DNA from: Massilia frigida | Lineage (GTDB): Bacteria > Pseudomonadota > Gammaproteobacteria > Burkholderiales > Burkholderiaceae_D | Length of the DNA stretch: 64,000 bases | Assembly (NCBI RefSeq): GCF_011682175.1 | Contig: NZ_WHJG01000013.1 | Span: 62,001-126,000, forward strand | Direction: 5' to 3' | Shown: piece after piece, positions 42,157-50,822 of the stretch | Layout: the number at the start of each line of letters is the position of its first letter | Position numbering within the stretch: the stretch's first letter is position 1 | The notes under the pieces: generated by a model | The model's database searches: none | Seen by the model: the letters and a program-made list of their open reading frames with translations, nothing else | Told to the model about the DNA's origin: nothing | Made by a program: the position numbers and the translations under genes

Positions 42157-42588
42157 ATGCCACTCCATTCCATCACGCGCGCTGTCGCGCTATGCCTGGT
42201 CGTACTGGCGAACGCCGCCACCGCGACTGAACTGGTGTATTTGCCCATCAACCCGTCATTCGGCGGCTACCCGGCCAACGGTGCCGGCCTGCTGGCCACC
42301 GCCACAGCCACCAGCAAGCACACGGAGAACAAGGGCCTCGGTGGCACTTCCTTGTTCGACCAGTCGCCGCTCGCACAGTTCAATCAAACGCTCGAACGTT
42401 CTGTGCTAAGTCAACTCGCCTCCGCCGCCACCTCCAAACTGCAAGGGCCGGATGGCAAGCTGGTGCCCGGGACGTTTTCCAGCGCCAACTTCACCATCAC
42501 CGTGGTCGACCTGGGCGGCGGCATGCTGCGCATCACGACCACCGACCGCAGCACCGGCGCCACCACCACCTTCGAGGTGGCGCAATGA
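42157..42588 (+). CDS. csgF: Curli assembly protein CsgF
   Basis: 143 residues with a signal peptide (to about ANAATA) and the conserved N-terminal ELVYLPINPSFGG that inserts in the CsgG pore in known structures. The rest (FSSANFTITVVDLGGGMLRITTTDRSTGATTTFEV) is the standard CsgF end. CsgF couples export to nucleation by CsgB at the cell surface. It overlaps csgG by ATGA. Confidence 0.94.
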   Translation: MPLHSITRAVALCLVVLANAATATELVYLPINPSFGGYPANGAGLLATATATSKHTENKGLGGTSLFDQSPLAQFNQTLERSVLSQLASAATSKLQGPDGKLVPGTFSSANFTITVVDLGGGMLRITTTDRSTGATTTFEVAQ

Positions 42589-43469
42589 ACGCCCTGCGCT
42601 GGGCGCTCGCCGCCACGGCCGGGGCCAGCCTGCTGACCGGCTGCGCCTTCCGCCATCCACCCTCGGCGCTCACGAGCGCTGCGCAGCTGGCGCCCGCCAC
42701 GCCCGTCACGCGCGACCTGCTCAAGCTGCCGGCCCCGAAAGGCAAGGTGGCCGTCGCCGTGTACGGCATCCGCGACCAGACCGGGCAATACAAGCCGGCC
42801 CCGGACAGCTCGTTTTCGACCGTGGTCACCCAGGGCGCCTCGTCGATGCTGGTCAAGGCGCTCAAGGAGTCGGGCTGGTTCATCCCGGTCGAGCGTGAAA
42901 ACCTGCAAAACCTGCTTACCGAACGCAAGATCGTGCGCGCGCTGGAAATGCCGCAACCGGCCGGTACGCCGCCGGTGCAAATTCCACCGTTGCTGGCCGC
43001 CTCGGTGCTGATCGAGGGCGGCATTGTTGCCTACGAAAGCAATGTGCGCACCGGCGGCGCGGGCGCGCGCTTCCTGGGCATCGGCATGAGCACGCAATAC
43101 CGGGTCGACCAGGTCACGGTCAACCTGCGCAGCATCGATATACGCGGCGGGCAAGTACTGCAGAGCGTCTCGACCACCAAGACGATCTACTCCTATGAGA
43201 TCCATCCCAGCGTGTTTAAGTTCGTGAATGTGAAAAATTTACTTGAACTGGAAGGCGGCATGACGCGCAACGAGCCGACCCAGCTGTGCGTCAGCGAAGC
43301 GATCGAAGCCGGTGTGGCCCACCTGATCGTGGCGGGACTCAAGGAGGGCAGCTGGGCGCTGGAGGATGAGGGCCAGTGGAGCAATCCGGTGCTGCAACGT
43401 TACCTGGCCGAACGCGAGCCACTGCCGCCAGCGAAACCGGCCGCCAGCGGGTCAGGAGGTGTGCCATGA
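42585..43469 (+). CDS. csgG: Curli secretion channel lipoprotein CsgG
   Basis: 294 residues. A lipobox LLTGC directs it to the outer membrane. The pore-forming CsgG features are visible: KVAVAVYGIRDQTGQYK, SGWFIPVERENLQNLLTERKIVRALE, and the membrane strand ITAYESNVRTGGAGARFLGIG-like segment (GGIVAYESNVRTGGAGARFLGIGMSTQYRVDQV). CsgG makes the nonameric channel for curlins. It overlaps csgF and the csgB-like gene by 4 bp each, so stoichiometry is translation-linked. Confidence 0.95.
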   Translation: MNALRWALAATAGASLLTGCAFRHPPSALTSAAQLAPATPVTRDLLKLPAPKGKVAVAVYGIRDQTGQYKPAPDSSFSTVVTQGASSMLVKALKESGWFIPVERENLQNLLTERKIVRALEMPQPAGTPPVQIPPLLAASVLIEGGIVAYESNVRTGGAGARFLGIGMSTQYRVDQVTVNLRSIDIRGGQVLQSVSTTKTIYSYEIHPSVFKFVNVKNLLELEGGMTRNEPTQLCVSEAIEAGVAHLIVAGLKEGSWALEDEGQWSNPVLQRYLAEREPLPPAKPAASGSGGVP

Positions 43470-43987
43470 ACGCGCGTCCGACCTCATGGCTGCGCACCAG
43501 CCTCGCTGTCATGGGCTTGTGCGCGGCCCGGTTGGCGGCAGCAGGCGACCTGGCGCCGTCCGAACTGGACGCCGCGCCGGTACAGGCTCATGCGCTGGTG
43601 CTGCGCCAGCAAGGCAGCGGCAACGCCGCCGCCATCGAGCAGGCCGGACAGCAGCACCTGTTCGAGGGTGTCCAGGCAGGCAGCGGCCAGCGCGCCAGCA
43701 TCACGCAGCGCGGATCGCGCCAGCGGGCCACGCTGTTGCAGGAAGGCAGCGCCAACACGCTGAGCCTGCTGCAAAGCGGTAGCGGCAACCAGGCAGCCGT
43801 GGGACAGGCCGGGCAGGATAATCAGGCCAGCATTGTCCAGGATGGCATGGACCACCGCGCCGATATCGACCAGCGCGGCAACCTGAATACAGCGCGCATC
43901 GAACAATACGGCCGCGAGGGAAGCGCACGGCTAAGCCAGTCCGGCAGCGGCAAGATTGCCACCTTGATTCAACACCAGGGGCGCTGA
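43466..43987 (+). CDS. csgB: CsgB-like minor curlin
   Basis: 173 residues with a signal peptide (ends about RLAAAG) and curlin-type repeats of about 22 residues (Q.G.GN.A.I.QAG: LRQQGSGNAAAIEQAGQQ, LLQSGSGNQAAVGQAGQDNQ). The first one or two units are less regular. It is coupled to csgG by an ATGA overlap, and the Arg-rich tail (GREGSARLSQSGSGKIATLIQHQGR) recalls the CsgB surface-binding end. I assign nucleator rather than main subunit by this order and length. Confidence 0.82.
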   Translation: MNARPTSWLRTSLAVMGLCAARLAAAGDLAPSELDAAPVQAHALVLRQQGSGNAAAIEQAGQQHLFEGVQAGSGQRASITQRGSRQRATLLQEGSANTLSLLQSGSGNQAAVGQAGQDNQASIVQDGMDHRADIDQRGNLNTARIEQYGREGSARLSQSGSGKIATLIQHQGR

Positions 43988-44025
43988 CTCATTCCCGCCC
44001 CCCTTTACTGCCCCGGAGAATTCTC

Positions 44026-44820
44026 ATGAAAACCATGTTCCCGCTACTCGCGGCAGGCATCGCCTTGTCCGTCTCGGCCAATGTCGCCCGCGCTGACAGC
44101 AGTGCTGTCGCCACCCAGCACGGCAATGCCAATCTGGGCAGCATCCTGCAGGTATCGAGCGGCCTCGGCCGCGCCAGTATCAATCAGACCGGCAATGCGA
44201 ATCATGGCCAGATCGCGCAGAACCAGATCTATTACGTCGACGCGCTGGTCGAGCAGGACGGTACGAACAACTACGCCAGGCTGCGCCAAAACGATGTGGG
44301 CAATCTGGATGCCAGCGCGCGCCAGAGCGGTAGCGCCAACCGGATCGAGGTGCTCCAGCACGACGCCGGCATGGGCGGCGCCCGCATTACGCAAATTGGC
44401 GGACTCAATACGGCAACGGCCGATCAGAACCACATCGCATTTACCCAACTCGGTATCGAGCAGTTCGGCATCGGCAACCGCGCAACGGCGAAACAGTTCG
44501 TGACCGACCAGACTGTCATGGAGATCACGCAAAACGGCGCGGGTAATGTCGCCGACGGCGCCCAGTCCGGCAGCCGAAACCTGAGCACGGTCGTCCAGAG
44601 CGGCATCGACAATGTCGTGGTGCAGACGCAAAACCTGGTGGGCAATGAATCCCTGATCATGCAGACCGGCAGCGACAACAAGGCCATCGTGAACCAGACC
44701 GGCATGACCGGCTTGGGCCTGGCGTCGAATACCGCCTGGGTAAGCCAGAACGGCGACGGCTTCGTGGCGCAGCTCACGCAAACCGGGGCGATGAACCGTG
44801 CCGGCGTCAATCAGCAATAG
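44026..44820 (+). CDS. Curlin-repeat fibre subunit 1 (CsgA-like)
   Basis: 264 residues, signal peptide MKTMFPLLAAGIALSVSANVARA, then about ten curlin repeats (for example ASINQTGNANHGQIAQNQ, EITQNGAGNVADGAQSGSRN). It is about twice the length of E. coli CsgA (151). Secreted through CsgG, it should fold to a beta-solenoid that polymerises as amyloid. Some repeats are irregular (MGGARITQIGGLNTATADQN), so it may be a specialised rather than the main subunit. A REP-like hairpin lies between it and the next gene. Confidence 0.86.
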   Translation: MKTMFPLLAAGIALSVSANVARADSSAVATQHGNANLGSILQVSSGLGRASINQTGNANHGQIAQNQIYYVDALVEQDGTNNYARLRQNDVGNLDASARQSGSANRIEVLQHDAGMGGARITQIGGLNTATADQNHIAFTQLGIEQFGIGNRATAKQFVTDQTVMEITQNGAGNVADGAQSGSRNLSTVVQSGIDNVVVQTQNLVGNESLIMQTGSDNKAIVNQTGMTGLGLASNTAWVSQNGDGFVAQLTQTGAMNRAGVNQQ

Positions 44821-44857
44821 CGGCGCATGGCCGCTGTGCGCCAATAGAATTCAGCTA

Positions 44858-44892
44858 CCGGGGTCGCTGAATCTGATCCGACCTGACCCCGT
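44858..44892. repeat. Imperfect GGGGTC...GACCCC hairpin between the two curlin genes
   Basis: CCGGGGTCGCTGAA and TGACCCCGTCC are inverted arms around about 18 nt. The ends recall the REP family at 14022, but the middle differs, so relation is uncertain. It could attenuate read-through between the subunit genes. Confidence 0.4.
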
Positions 44893-44911
44893 CCACGTAT
44901 GGAGGCATTTC

Positions 44912-45874
44912 ATGAAACTTCATTTATCCGCCCTGGCAAGCGCACTGACGCTGGCGTTCGCCGCCACCTCGGCCCAGGCCCAACTCGAATCCATCACGGC
45001 GCAAAAAGGCGTTGGCAACAGCGCCTATACAGTGCAGCAAACCGCGTCAGGGGTGATCAAGGCGACGATTACGCAGATCGGGGATAACAACAAGGCGGGC
45101 GATCCCGTTGCGAAAACCGGCGGCATTGTCCAGATCGGGGCGAACACCGATATCAACGCCTCGATCGCGCAGCAGGGCAACCAGAACAACGCCGGTATCC
45201 GCCAGGAAAAGGCCGTCCGTGCCAGCGCGACCGTGGCGCAAACAGGCAATCAGAATATCGCCGCGGTCCGCCAGAACGGCGCCTGGCAGTCCGATGCCAC
45301 GCTGTCCCAAAGCGGCCAGAAAAACAGCGCCACGCTCGATCAGCAGGGCGTTGTCGATTTCGAGATCATCGCCAAGCAGTTCGGAACGGATAACAAGCTG
45401 GCCGTCAACCAGATCAATTCCGGCCACCAGGGCGCCTATGTCACGCAGAACGGCGTCGCCAACGGCGTGACGGTGGCCCAGACCCAAACCGACTTCGCCG
45501 AAGTGACAATCAATCAGGTCGGCACCGGCAATAACGTCAAGGCGGTCCAAAAGAACGCCCAGTTCGTCCAGTCGACGGTTGCCCAGAATGGCACCGGCAA
45601 CAATGCGCTCACCGACCAGGCTGGCATCCGGAATAAGAGCGCCATTAATCAGAAAGGCAATAACAACCTGACCACCCTGACGCAGAACGCCAATGCGAAC
45701 GAATCGCTGGTGACGCAAAACGGCATCGCCAACAAGGCTACCGTGAGCCAGACCGGCACCGGCAATGCCGGTGCGCTGGCCAATGTCTCGTATATCACGC
45801 AAACCGGCAATGGCTATACCGCGACCCTGACCCAGAACGGCGGCAATAACCATTCCGGCATCGTTCAATATTAA
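44912..45874 (+). CDS. csgA: Curlin-repeat fibre subunit 2 (CsgA-like)
   Basis: 320 residues with signal peptide MKLHLSALASALTLAFAATSAQA and about 12 regular curlin repeats (VAQTGNQNIAAVRQNGAWQ, LTQNANANESLVTQNGIANKATVSQTG). It is the most regular curlin here and has the best ribosome site (GGAGG 6 nt upstream), so it is the likely major amyloid subunit. The frame is open from 44798, but the earlier part is the intergenic hairpin. The length is double that of the enterobacterial CsgA. The symbol is by role. Confidence 0.85.
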   Translation: MKLHLSALASALTLAFAATSAQAQLESITAQKGVGNSAYTVQQTASGVIKATITQIGDNNKAGDPVAKTGGIVQIGANTDINASIAQQGNQNNAGIRQEKAVRASATVAQTGNQNIAAVRQNGAWQSDATLSQSGQKNSATLDQQGVVDFEIIAKQFGTDNKLAVNQINSGHQGAYVTQNGVANGVTVAQTQTDFAEVTINQVGTGNNVKAVQKNAQFVQSTVAQNGTGNNALTDQAGIRNKSAINQKGNNNLTTLTQNANANESLVTQNGIANKATVSQTGTGNAGALANVSYITQTGNGYTATLTQNGGNNHSGIVQY

Positions 45875-45887
45875 AAAGATGGCCATG

Positions 45888-45912
45888 ATGGCGCGGGCAA
45901 CTGCGCCGTTTT
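45888..45912 (+). terminator. Weak intrinsic terminator after the curli operon
   Basis: GGCGC-GGGCAACT-GCGCC followed by GTTTT, 15 bp after the last curlin stop. The T run is short. Confidence 0.4.
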
Positions 45913-45958
45913 CGCCGGTTCATGCGCTCCGCATCGCGTTATGCAATAAAATAGCGCG

Positions 45959-46999
45959 ATGCAACTATCAACCATCCGCCAGCGCCTGCGCGCCTTGGGC
46001 GCCCTGCCCTTGCACGAACAGCGCGTGCTGCGCGACTGGGTCCAGGGCCGCCCCTACGATCAGGGACGGCGCCGTCCCAACGACTTCCTGCCCCTTGGCG
46101 TGCGCACCGCCCTGCCCGCGCTCGACGCCGAGCTGCACGCGATGGCACGGCTGATTTCCTCGCATCCCGCTGAAGATGGCTCGGCCCGCTTGCTGGTCGG
46201 GCTGGCCGATGGCCAGGCGGTCGAAAGCGTGCTGCTGCCGCGCGACGGGCTGTGCGTGTCCAGCCAGGTCGGCTGTGCGGTCGGCTGCCAGTTTTGCATG
46301 ACCGGACGCGAGGGACTGATCCGCCAGGTCAGCAGCGGCGAAATCATCGCCCAGGTGGTGCTGGCGCGCACCCAGCGGCCGGTGAAAAAAGTGGTGTTCA
46401 TGGGTATGGGCGAGCCGGCCCACAATCTCGACAATGTGCTCGACGCTATCGAACTGCTGGGGACGGAAGGCAATATCGGGCACAAGAACCTGGTGTTTTC
46501 GACGGTTGGCGACCCGCGTGTGTTTGAACGTTTGGCGCAGGGCGTGGTCAAACCTGCATTGGCACTGTCGCTGCACACGACCAAGCCCGCACTGCGCGAG
46601 CAATTGCTGCCGCGCGCGCCGCGCATCACGCCCGAGCAACTGGTCGAGGCGGGGGAGCAGTACGCCCGGCTGACGGGCTATCCGGTGCAGTATCAGTGGA
46701 CCCTGCTTGAAGGCATCAATGATGGGGAGGACGAAATCGACGGCATCGTACGCCTGTTAAAGGGCAAGTATGCCGTGCTGAACATGATTCCATACAACAC
46801 CATTCCGGATCTGGCGTTCAAGCGGCCCAGCTGGGAGAGCGCGCGTGCCATTGCCGCCACCTTGCATCAGCGCGGAGTGCTGACCAAGCTGCGCGATTCG
46901 GCGGGGCAAGATGTCGATGGCGGCTGCGGGCAACTGCGCGCACGCGCCGCTGTGCCGGCACGCAAGACGATTGCGATCGGTCGCGCCGACGCATCCTGA
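45959..46999 (+). CDS. RlmN/Cfr-family radical SAM RNA methyltransferase paralogue
   Basis: 346 residues. The [4Fe-4S] motif is C106-AVG-C110-QF-C113 and the methyl-carrying Cys is in the late DVDGGCGQLR, so the chemistry for C2- or C8-methylation of adenosine is intact. At 346 residues it is shorter than normal RlmN (about 370-385) and its N-terminal part is divergent (QLSTIRQRLRALGALPLHEQRVLRDWVQGRPYDQGRRRPNDFLPL). It is a stand-alone gene, far from the usual rlmN neighbours, so a paralogue with another target, or a Cfr-like function, must be considered. RNA target is unknown. Confidence 0.82.
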   Translation: MQLSTIRQRLRALGALPLHEQRVLRDWVQGRPYDQGRRRPNDFLPLGVRTALPALDAELHAMARLISSHPAEDGSARLLVGLADGQAVESVLLPRDGLCVSSQVGCAVGCQFCMTGREGLIRQVSSGEIIAQVVLARTQRPVKKVVFMGMGEPAHNLDNVLDAIELLGTEGNIGHKNLVFSTVGDPRVFERLAQGVVKPALALSLHTTKPALREQLLPRAPRITPEQLVEAGEQYARLTGYPVQYQWTLLEGINDGEDEIDGIVRLLKGKYAVLNMIPYNTIPDLAFKRPSWESARAIAATLHQRGVLTKLRDSAGQDVDGGCGQLRARAAVPARKTIAIGRADAS

Positions 47000-47167
47000 C
47001 GGTTCGGTTCCGGTGGGAACATGGCGGGGCCGAACCGCCAGGATGGGACAGCCTGTGCGGACGCTATCTGCGCCGTTCCCGCCACTGCGTGCGGGTGTAG
47101 ATGCGTGTCTCAGCCGTTGCCTTGCCTGAACCGCTGCCTGGTCTGAGCCGGGGCGTCCTTGCGCCGC

Positions 47168-47340
47168 TCTGCCTGTGCCGTCGCTCTGCCTGTGCCGTCG
47201 CTCTGCCTGTGCCGTCGCTCTGCCTGTGCCGTCGCTCTGCCTGTGCCATCGCTCTGCCTGTGCCGTCGCTCTGCCTGTGCCGTCGCTCTGCCTGTGCCGT
47301 CGCTCTGCCTGTGCCGCCGCTCGCCTGCGCCGCCGCTCGC
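47168..47340. repeat. 17-bp minisatellite
   Basis: Nine head-to-tail copies of TCTGCCTGTGCCGTCGC from 47168 to 47320 (copy 5 or 6 has CATCGC; copy 9 has CCGCCGC), then two degenerate 16-bp copies with GCCTGCGCC. All copies but the last ones are almost identical. The 17-bp period shifts the frame each unit, so no protein role is likely, although all six frames stay open. Copy number should vary between strains by slippage. Confidence 0.93.
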
Positions 47341-47406
47341 CTGCGCCTATGCATCTGGGCCGTTGCACTCCATCCCCTTGCCGTCGCGCCCCGGCCGGCC
47401 CGTCGT

Positions 47407-48192
47407 TTAGCGCGCCGGAATGCCTTGCCCGGCCTCCGCTTCGGTCGGCTTGCGCTGCACCCAGTTGTCGTACTTGCGCTCAAGCCGGCGTGAGGTGCCG
47501 TCGCGGTCCATCGCGTCGAGCGCGGCATTCATCTTGCCAATCACGGCGTCGGGAATGGCGGGGTTGCAGGCGAGATAGACCTTGATCCGGTTGAACACCA
47601 GCACGGGGACAATCTTCCCCGCCCAGCCGTTTTGCTCCATGACGCTGCTGCCAGGACGCAAACCGGCGGCCCACAGGTCGATCCTATTCATCAGCAATTT
47701 TTGCGGATTGAGCATGTCGTTCGGCGCCGGATCGACCTGGAAACCGCGCGAGCGCAGATAGTCGTCGCGCGCGTCGCCGTTGTAGGTGCCGATGCGCAGC
47801 CCGCGCGCGTCTTCCAGCGTGGTGAGCTGATAAGCGCGGTCGGCCCGCCCCAGCAGCACCCACTCGCCCTCGTCGGTCGGCCCCACCCATTTGAACAGTT
47901 GCTCGCGTTCGGGCGTGCGCGTGGTCGCGTAGACGCAGCCGTTGGGCCGCTGCACGGCCGCGGTATAGGCGCGCTTCCAGGGAAGCAGGTCGATCGAATA
48001 ACTGATCGATGCGCGCGCCATGATTTCGCGGACCTTGTCGGTGGAATAGCCGATCACGCGCTCCCCGTCCAGCATGCTGGCCGGCGGCGAATATTCGGTC
48101 GTGATGTACAGCCGGGGAGCAGCCTGCGGCGCGGCGGCCTGGACATCCGCCCCGGCCAGCAATCCCGCAACAAGTAATAACTGCTTCACCAT
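47407..48192 (-). CDS. Extracellular solute-binding protein, family 3
   Basis: 261 residues with signal peptide MVKQLLLVAGLLAGADVQA and a periplasmic binding fold (LYITTEYSPPASMLDGERVIGYSTDKVREIMARASISYSIDLLPWKRAYTAAVQRPNGCVYATTRTPEREQLFKWVGP). This resembles the amino-acid/polyamine SBP_bac_3 type. No transporter genes are near, so it may be an orphan or a sensor-related protein. ATG 48192 is chosen because the signal peptide begins there. Confidence 0.8.
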   Translation of the reverse strand: MVKQLLLVAGLLAGADVQAAAPQAAPRLYITTEYSPPASMLDGERVIGYSTDKVREIMARASISYSIDLLPWKRAYTAAVQRPNGCVYATTRTPEREQLFKWVGPTDEGEWVLLGRADRAYQLTTLEDARGLRIGTYNGDARDDYLRSRGFQVDPAPNDMLNPQKLLMNRIDLWAAGLRPGSSVMEQNGWAGKIVPVLVFNRIKVYLACNPAIPDAVIGKMNAALDAMDRDGTSRRLERKYDNWVQRKPTEAEAGQGIPAR

Positions 48193-48349
48193 ACCCGGCC
48201 CTTGCGATTCCCTCGTCAAAGCATACCAGTTCCCGCGTTGAGGCGGCAATCGTGCTGCTGAGTACGAATCAGCCAGGGGAAATTTAATCCGGGAATGCAA
48301 AAAAGGGGGCGGAGGAGCACGTTGAGCAAGTCATTTTGGCCCTGGCATT

Positions 48350-48390
48350 CAACACCGCCATGCCTGCCAGTGGCAGGAATGACGGTGTTG
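48350..48390. repeat. Long imperfect hairpin, REP-like
   Basis: CAACACCGCCATGCCTGCCA and TGGCAGGAATGACGGTGTTG form a stem over 41 bp with few mismatches. A partial second copy (GCCACTGACAGGCATGACGGTGTC) lies at about 48430-48453. No T run follows. It is in the gap between two convergently placed genes of the same strand and may be a different REP family. Confidence 0.55.
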
Positions 48391-48511
48391 AAGTGTATGG
48401 TCAAAAACGCTTCACTTAGCGGCATTAGCCACTGACAGGCATGACGGTGTCACGTCCGGGGCCAATAAGGCCAATCAATCTCTGCGCAGCGGGCAAGGCC
48501 GCCGCGACGAC

Positions 48512-49657
48512 TTACGCCTGGACTTGCGCCAGCGCCACGGTGGCGTGACGCGCCACCAACTCGTGATACAGCGCGGTATAGCTCTTGGCCATCTGCTCGG
48601 CGGTAAACAATTCCCAGTAGCGCGCTTCGGCGCGCTTGCCCATGGCTTGCGCCAGTTCCGGGTTATCCCACAGCGTGCGCATGGCGTCGCCAAATGCTTG
48701 CGGATCGCTCGGCGGCACCACCAGACCAGTTTCAGCATCGATGTTGATGTAGGTCGTGCCGGTGCCGATCTCGCTCGAAATCATCGGCTTGCCGTACATC
48801 GCCCCTTCCAGCAGCGAAATACCGAACGCCTCCGAACGCAAATGCGAGGGGAACACCAGCGCGTAGCACAGGGTCAGCAAGGCCACCTTGTCGGCCTCGT
48901 CGAGCGCGCCGACGAACAGCACGTGGGTCAGGCCGAGCCGTTCGGCGTGCGCCTTGAGTTCGGTCTCGATCGGACCGGCGCCGACGATCACCACCGGATA
49001 ATCGGTATTGGCGACCGCATCGAGCAGGATATGCAAGCCCTTGTAGTAGCGCAGCACGCCGACGAACAGGAAGAAGCGCTCGCCGATCTGGGCACGCCAT
49101 TTGTCCATGCGCGCCTGGTCCGGTTCCGGATAAATGGTCTTGTCCAGGCCGTAGGTGATGACGCGCGTCTTGTCGCGATAACGGTCCAGCACGGCCGACG
49201 AGGCCATGTAGTTGGGCGAGGTGGCGACGATGGTGTCGACACTTTGCAGGAAACGGTGCTTGAGCGGCTGGTACAGGCGCAGCAACTGCTTCTGGCGCAC
49301 GATGTCGGAGTGGTAGGTCACCAGGCTCGGCTTCTTGATGCGCGAAATAAAGTGCGCCAGGTCCATGAAGGGCCACGGGAAGTGATAGTGCACCACGTCC
49401 GCTTCCTCGGCCATGCGCGCCAGTTCGCCAAAGGCGGCCAGTGAAAACCCGGTCGAGGAAATCTCGAAGTCAAGCGGCAGCAGGCGCACCTTGTGGCCTT
49501 CGAAGTCGACGTCGCGCTTTTCCTTCTGGCGCGTGAGCGTCAGTACCTCATTGCGTACGCCCAGGCGACCCGTGCCGACGCACATCTGCCGGATGACCTG
49601 CTCGACGCCGCCCACCGATTCCGGGAAATAGGTTTTATAGAAATGTAGGACACGCAT
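48512..49657 (-). CDS. GT4 glycosyltransferase (WbpZ-like)
   Basis: 381 residues, GT-B fold. The N-terminal domain starts MRVLHFYKTYFPESVGGVEQ; the donor-binding domain has FVGVLRYYKGLHILLDAV and the E-x7-E motif SEAFGISLLEGAMYGKP. It resembles WbpZ of the A-band D-rhamnan locus of Pseudomonas, which starts the polymer on the lipid carrier. It is last in a four-gene run (gmd, rmd, GT, GT), 22 bp downstream of the next GT gene's stop. The donor is likely GDP-D-rhamnose or GDP-mannose. Confidence 0.85.
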   Translation of the reverse strand: MRVLHFYKTYFPESVGGVEQVIRQMCVGTGRLGVRNEVLTLTRQKEKRDVDFEGHKVRLLPLDFEISSTGFSLAAFGELARMAEEADVVHYHFPWPFMDLAHFISRIKKPSLVTYHSDIVRQKQLLRLYQPLKHRFLQSVDTIVATSPNYMASSAVLDRYRDKTRVITYGLDKTIYPEPDQARMDKWRAQIGERFFLFVGVLRYYKGLHILLDAVANTDYPVVIVGAGPIETELKAHAERLGLTHVLFVGALDEADKVALLTLCYALVFPSHLRSEAFGISLLEGAMYGKPMISSEIGTGTTYINIDAETGLVVPPSDPQAFGDAMRTLWDNPELAQAMGKRAEARYWELFTAEQMAKSYTALYHELVARHATVALAQVQA

Positions 49658-49688
49658 AGTTTCGCAAATGGCTCAGTACGACGTCAGA

Positions 49689-50822
49689 TTATTGGGAAAG
49701 GACAGCACGATACACGGCGGCGGTTTGCAGCGCGGTGTCGTGCCAGGTCAACTGGGCTGCGCGAGCGCGGCCCGCCGCAATGCAACGCGAGCGCAGCGCA
49801 TCGTCGCGCGCCAGCGCTTGCATCGCCGCGGCGATGTCGCCAGTGTTGCCCGGATCGACGTCAAGCGCCGCGCCCCGGGTTACTTCCGGCAAGGAACTGC
49901 TATTCGAGGCCACCACCGGCACCCCCGATGCAAACGCCTCGACGACGGGGATACCGAAACCTTCATACAAAGACGGAAACACAAACACGCCCGCGCCCGC
50001 ATACACATGGCGCAGGCTATCGGCGCCGGTCAGCTGGTTCAGCCACACGACCTGCTCGCCGTCCTGCCGCGCCGCGGTGATGCGCGCGATCAACTCTTCG
50101 CAGCGCCAGCCGGCGCCGCCGACAATCACCAGCTGGCGCTCGGCCCGCAGCGCATCCGGCAAACTCAGGTAGGCGCTGAGCAGGCGCTCGACGTTCTTGC
50201 GCGGCTGCAAAGTACCGACAAACAAAAAATAGCCAGCCCGCAGGCCGCTCTGGAGCAAGGTCGCCGCCACGGCGGACGCATCGGGCGCCTGCAGCCACGC
50301 CGCGTCGACGCCGTTGGGCACCACGCTGATCCTGTTTTCATCGACCCCGAAGCATTCGACCAGTTCACCGATCGCAAAGTTCGACACCGCGATCACATGC
50401 TGGGCCTTGCGCGCGGCTTTTTGCTGCATCCAGTTCTTGGCGCGCCGCATGCCGGGGCTGCACCACTGCGGATACTTGATCGGCAGCGCATCGTGCAGGG
50501 TCGCCACCACCGGGCAATCCATGCGCACGATGCGGTAATCGGTCGCGTGAAAAATATCGGCCGGCATGTGCACCCGGTTCGCGCGCGGCGTGAGCAAATC
50601 GGTAAGGCTGGCCGCCTCGAACGATTGCGGCATGGCCTGGCCCACGCTGATCGCCGTGGCGTCGCCGCGCGGGCGCGGATACGAATACGCGGCCACCTCG
50701 CAGCCGGCCTGCGGCAAGTGCTGCAGCAGCGCCTGGGTGTACACCCCGATCCCGTCCAGCCGTCCACCGGTCAGGCCCGGTTCGATCATGGTCGTACCCA
50801 GGCCGACGCGCACGCGGCTCAC
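49689..50822 (-). CDS. GT4 glycosyltransferase (WbpY-like)
   Basis: 377 residues, GT-B fold, with GRLDGIGVYTQALLQHL, FLFVGTLQPRKNVERLLSAYLSLP and the E-x7-E motif PSLYEGFGIPVVEAFASGVPVV. Similar to WbpY/rhamnosyltransferases that add D-rhamnose in the Pseudomonas A-band polysaccharide. It overlaps rmd by 4 bp (ATGA), so it is co-translated with the enzyme that makes its probable donor. Confidence 0.85.
   Translation of the reverse strand: MSRVRVGLGTTMIEPGLTGGRLDGIGVYTQALLQHLPQAGCEVAAYSYPRPRGDATAISVGQAMPQSFEAASLTDLLTPRANRVHMPADIFHATDYRIVRMDCPVVATLHDALPIKYPQWCSPGMRRAKNWMQQKAARKAQHVIAVSNFAIGELVECFGVDENRISVVPNGVDAAWLQAPDASAVAATLLQSGLRAGYFLFVGTLQPRKNVERLLSAYLSLPDALRAERQLVIVGGAGWRCEELIARITAARQDGEQVVWLNQLTGADSLRHVYAGAGVFVFPSLYEGFGIPVVEAFASGVPVVASNSSSLPEVTRGAALDVDPGNTGDIAAAMQALARDDALRSRCIAAGRARAAQLTWHDTALQTAAVYRAVLSQ

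Noticed and set aside
43466-45874. Curlin repeat genes as satellite DNA
   Set aside because: The repeat is in the protein (about 22 residues); the DNA copies vary at synonymous sites, and signal peptides and ribosome sites are present.
47101-47528. Open frames in all six phases across the 17-bp minisatellite, reading as CLCRRSACAVALPV or AERRHRQSDGTGRA repeats
   Set aside because: A 17-bp unit without stop codons keeps every frame open; these are artefacts of the repeat.
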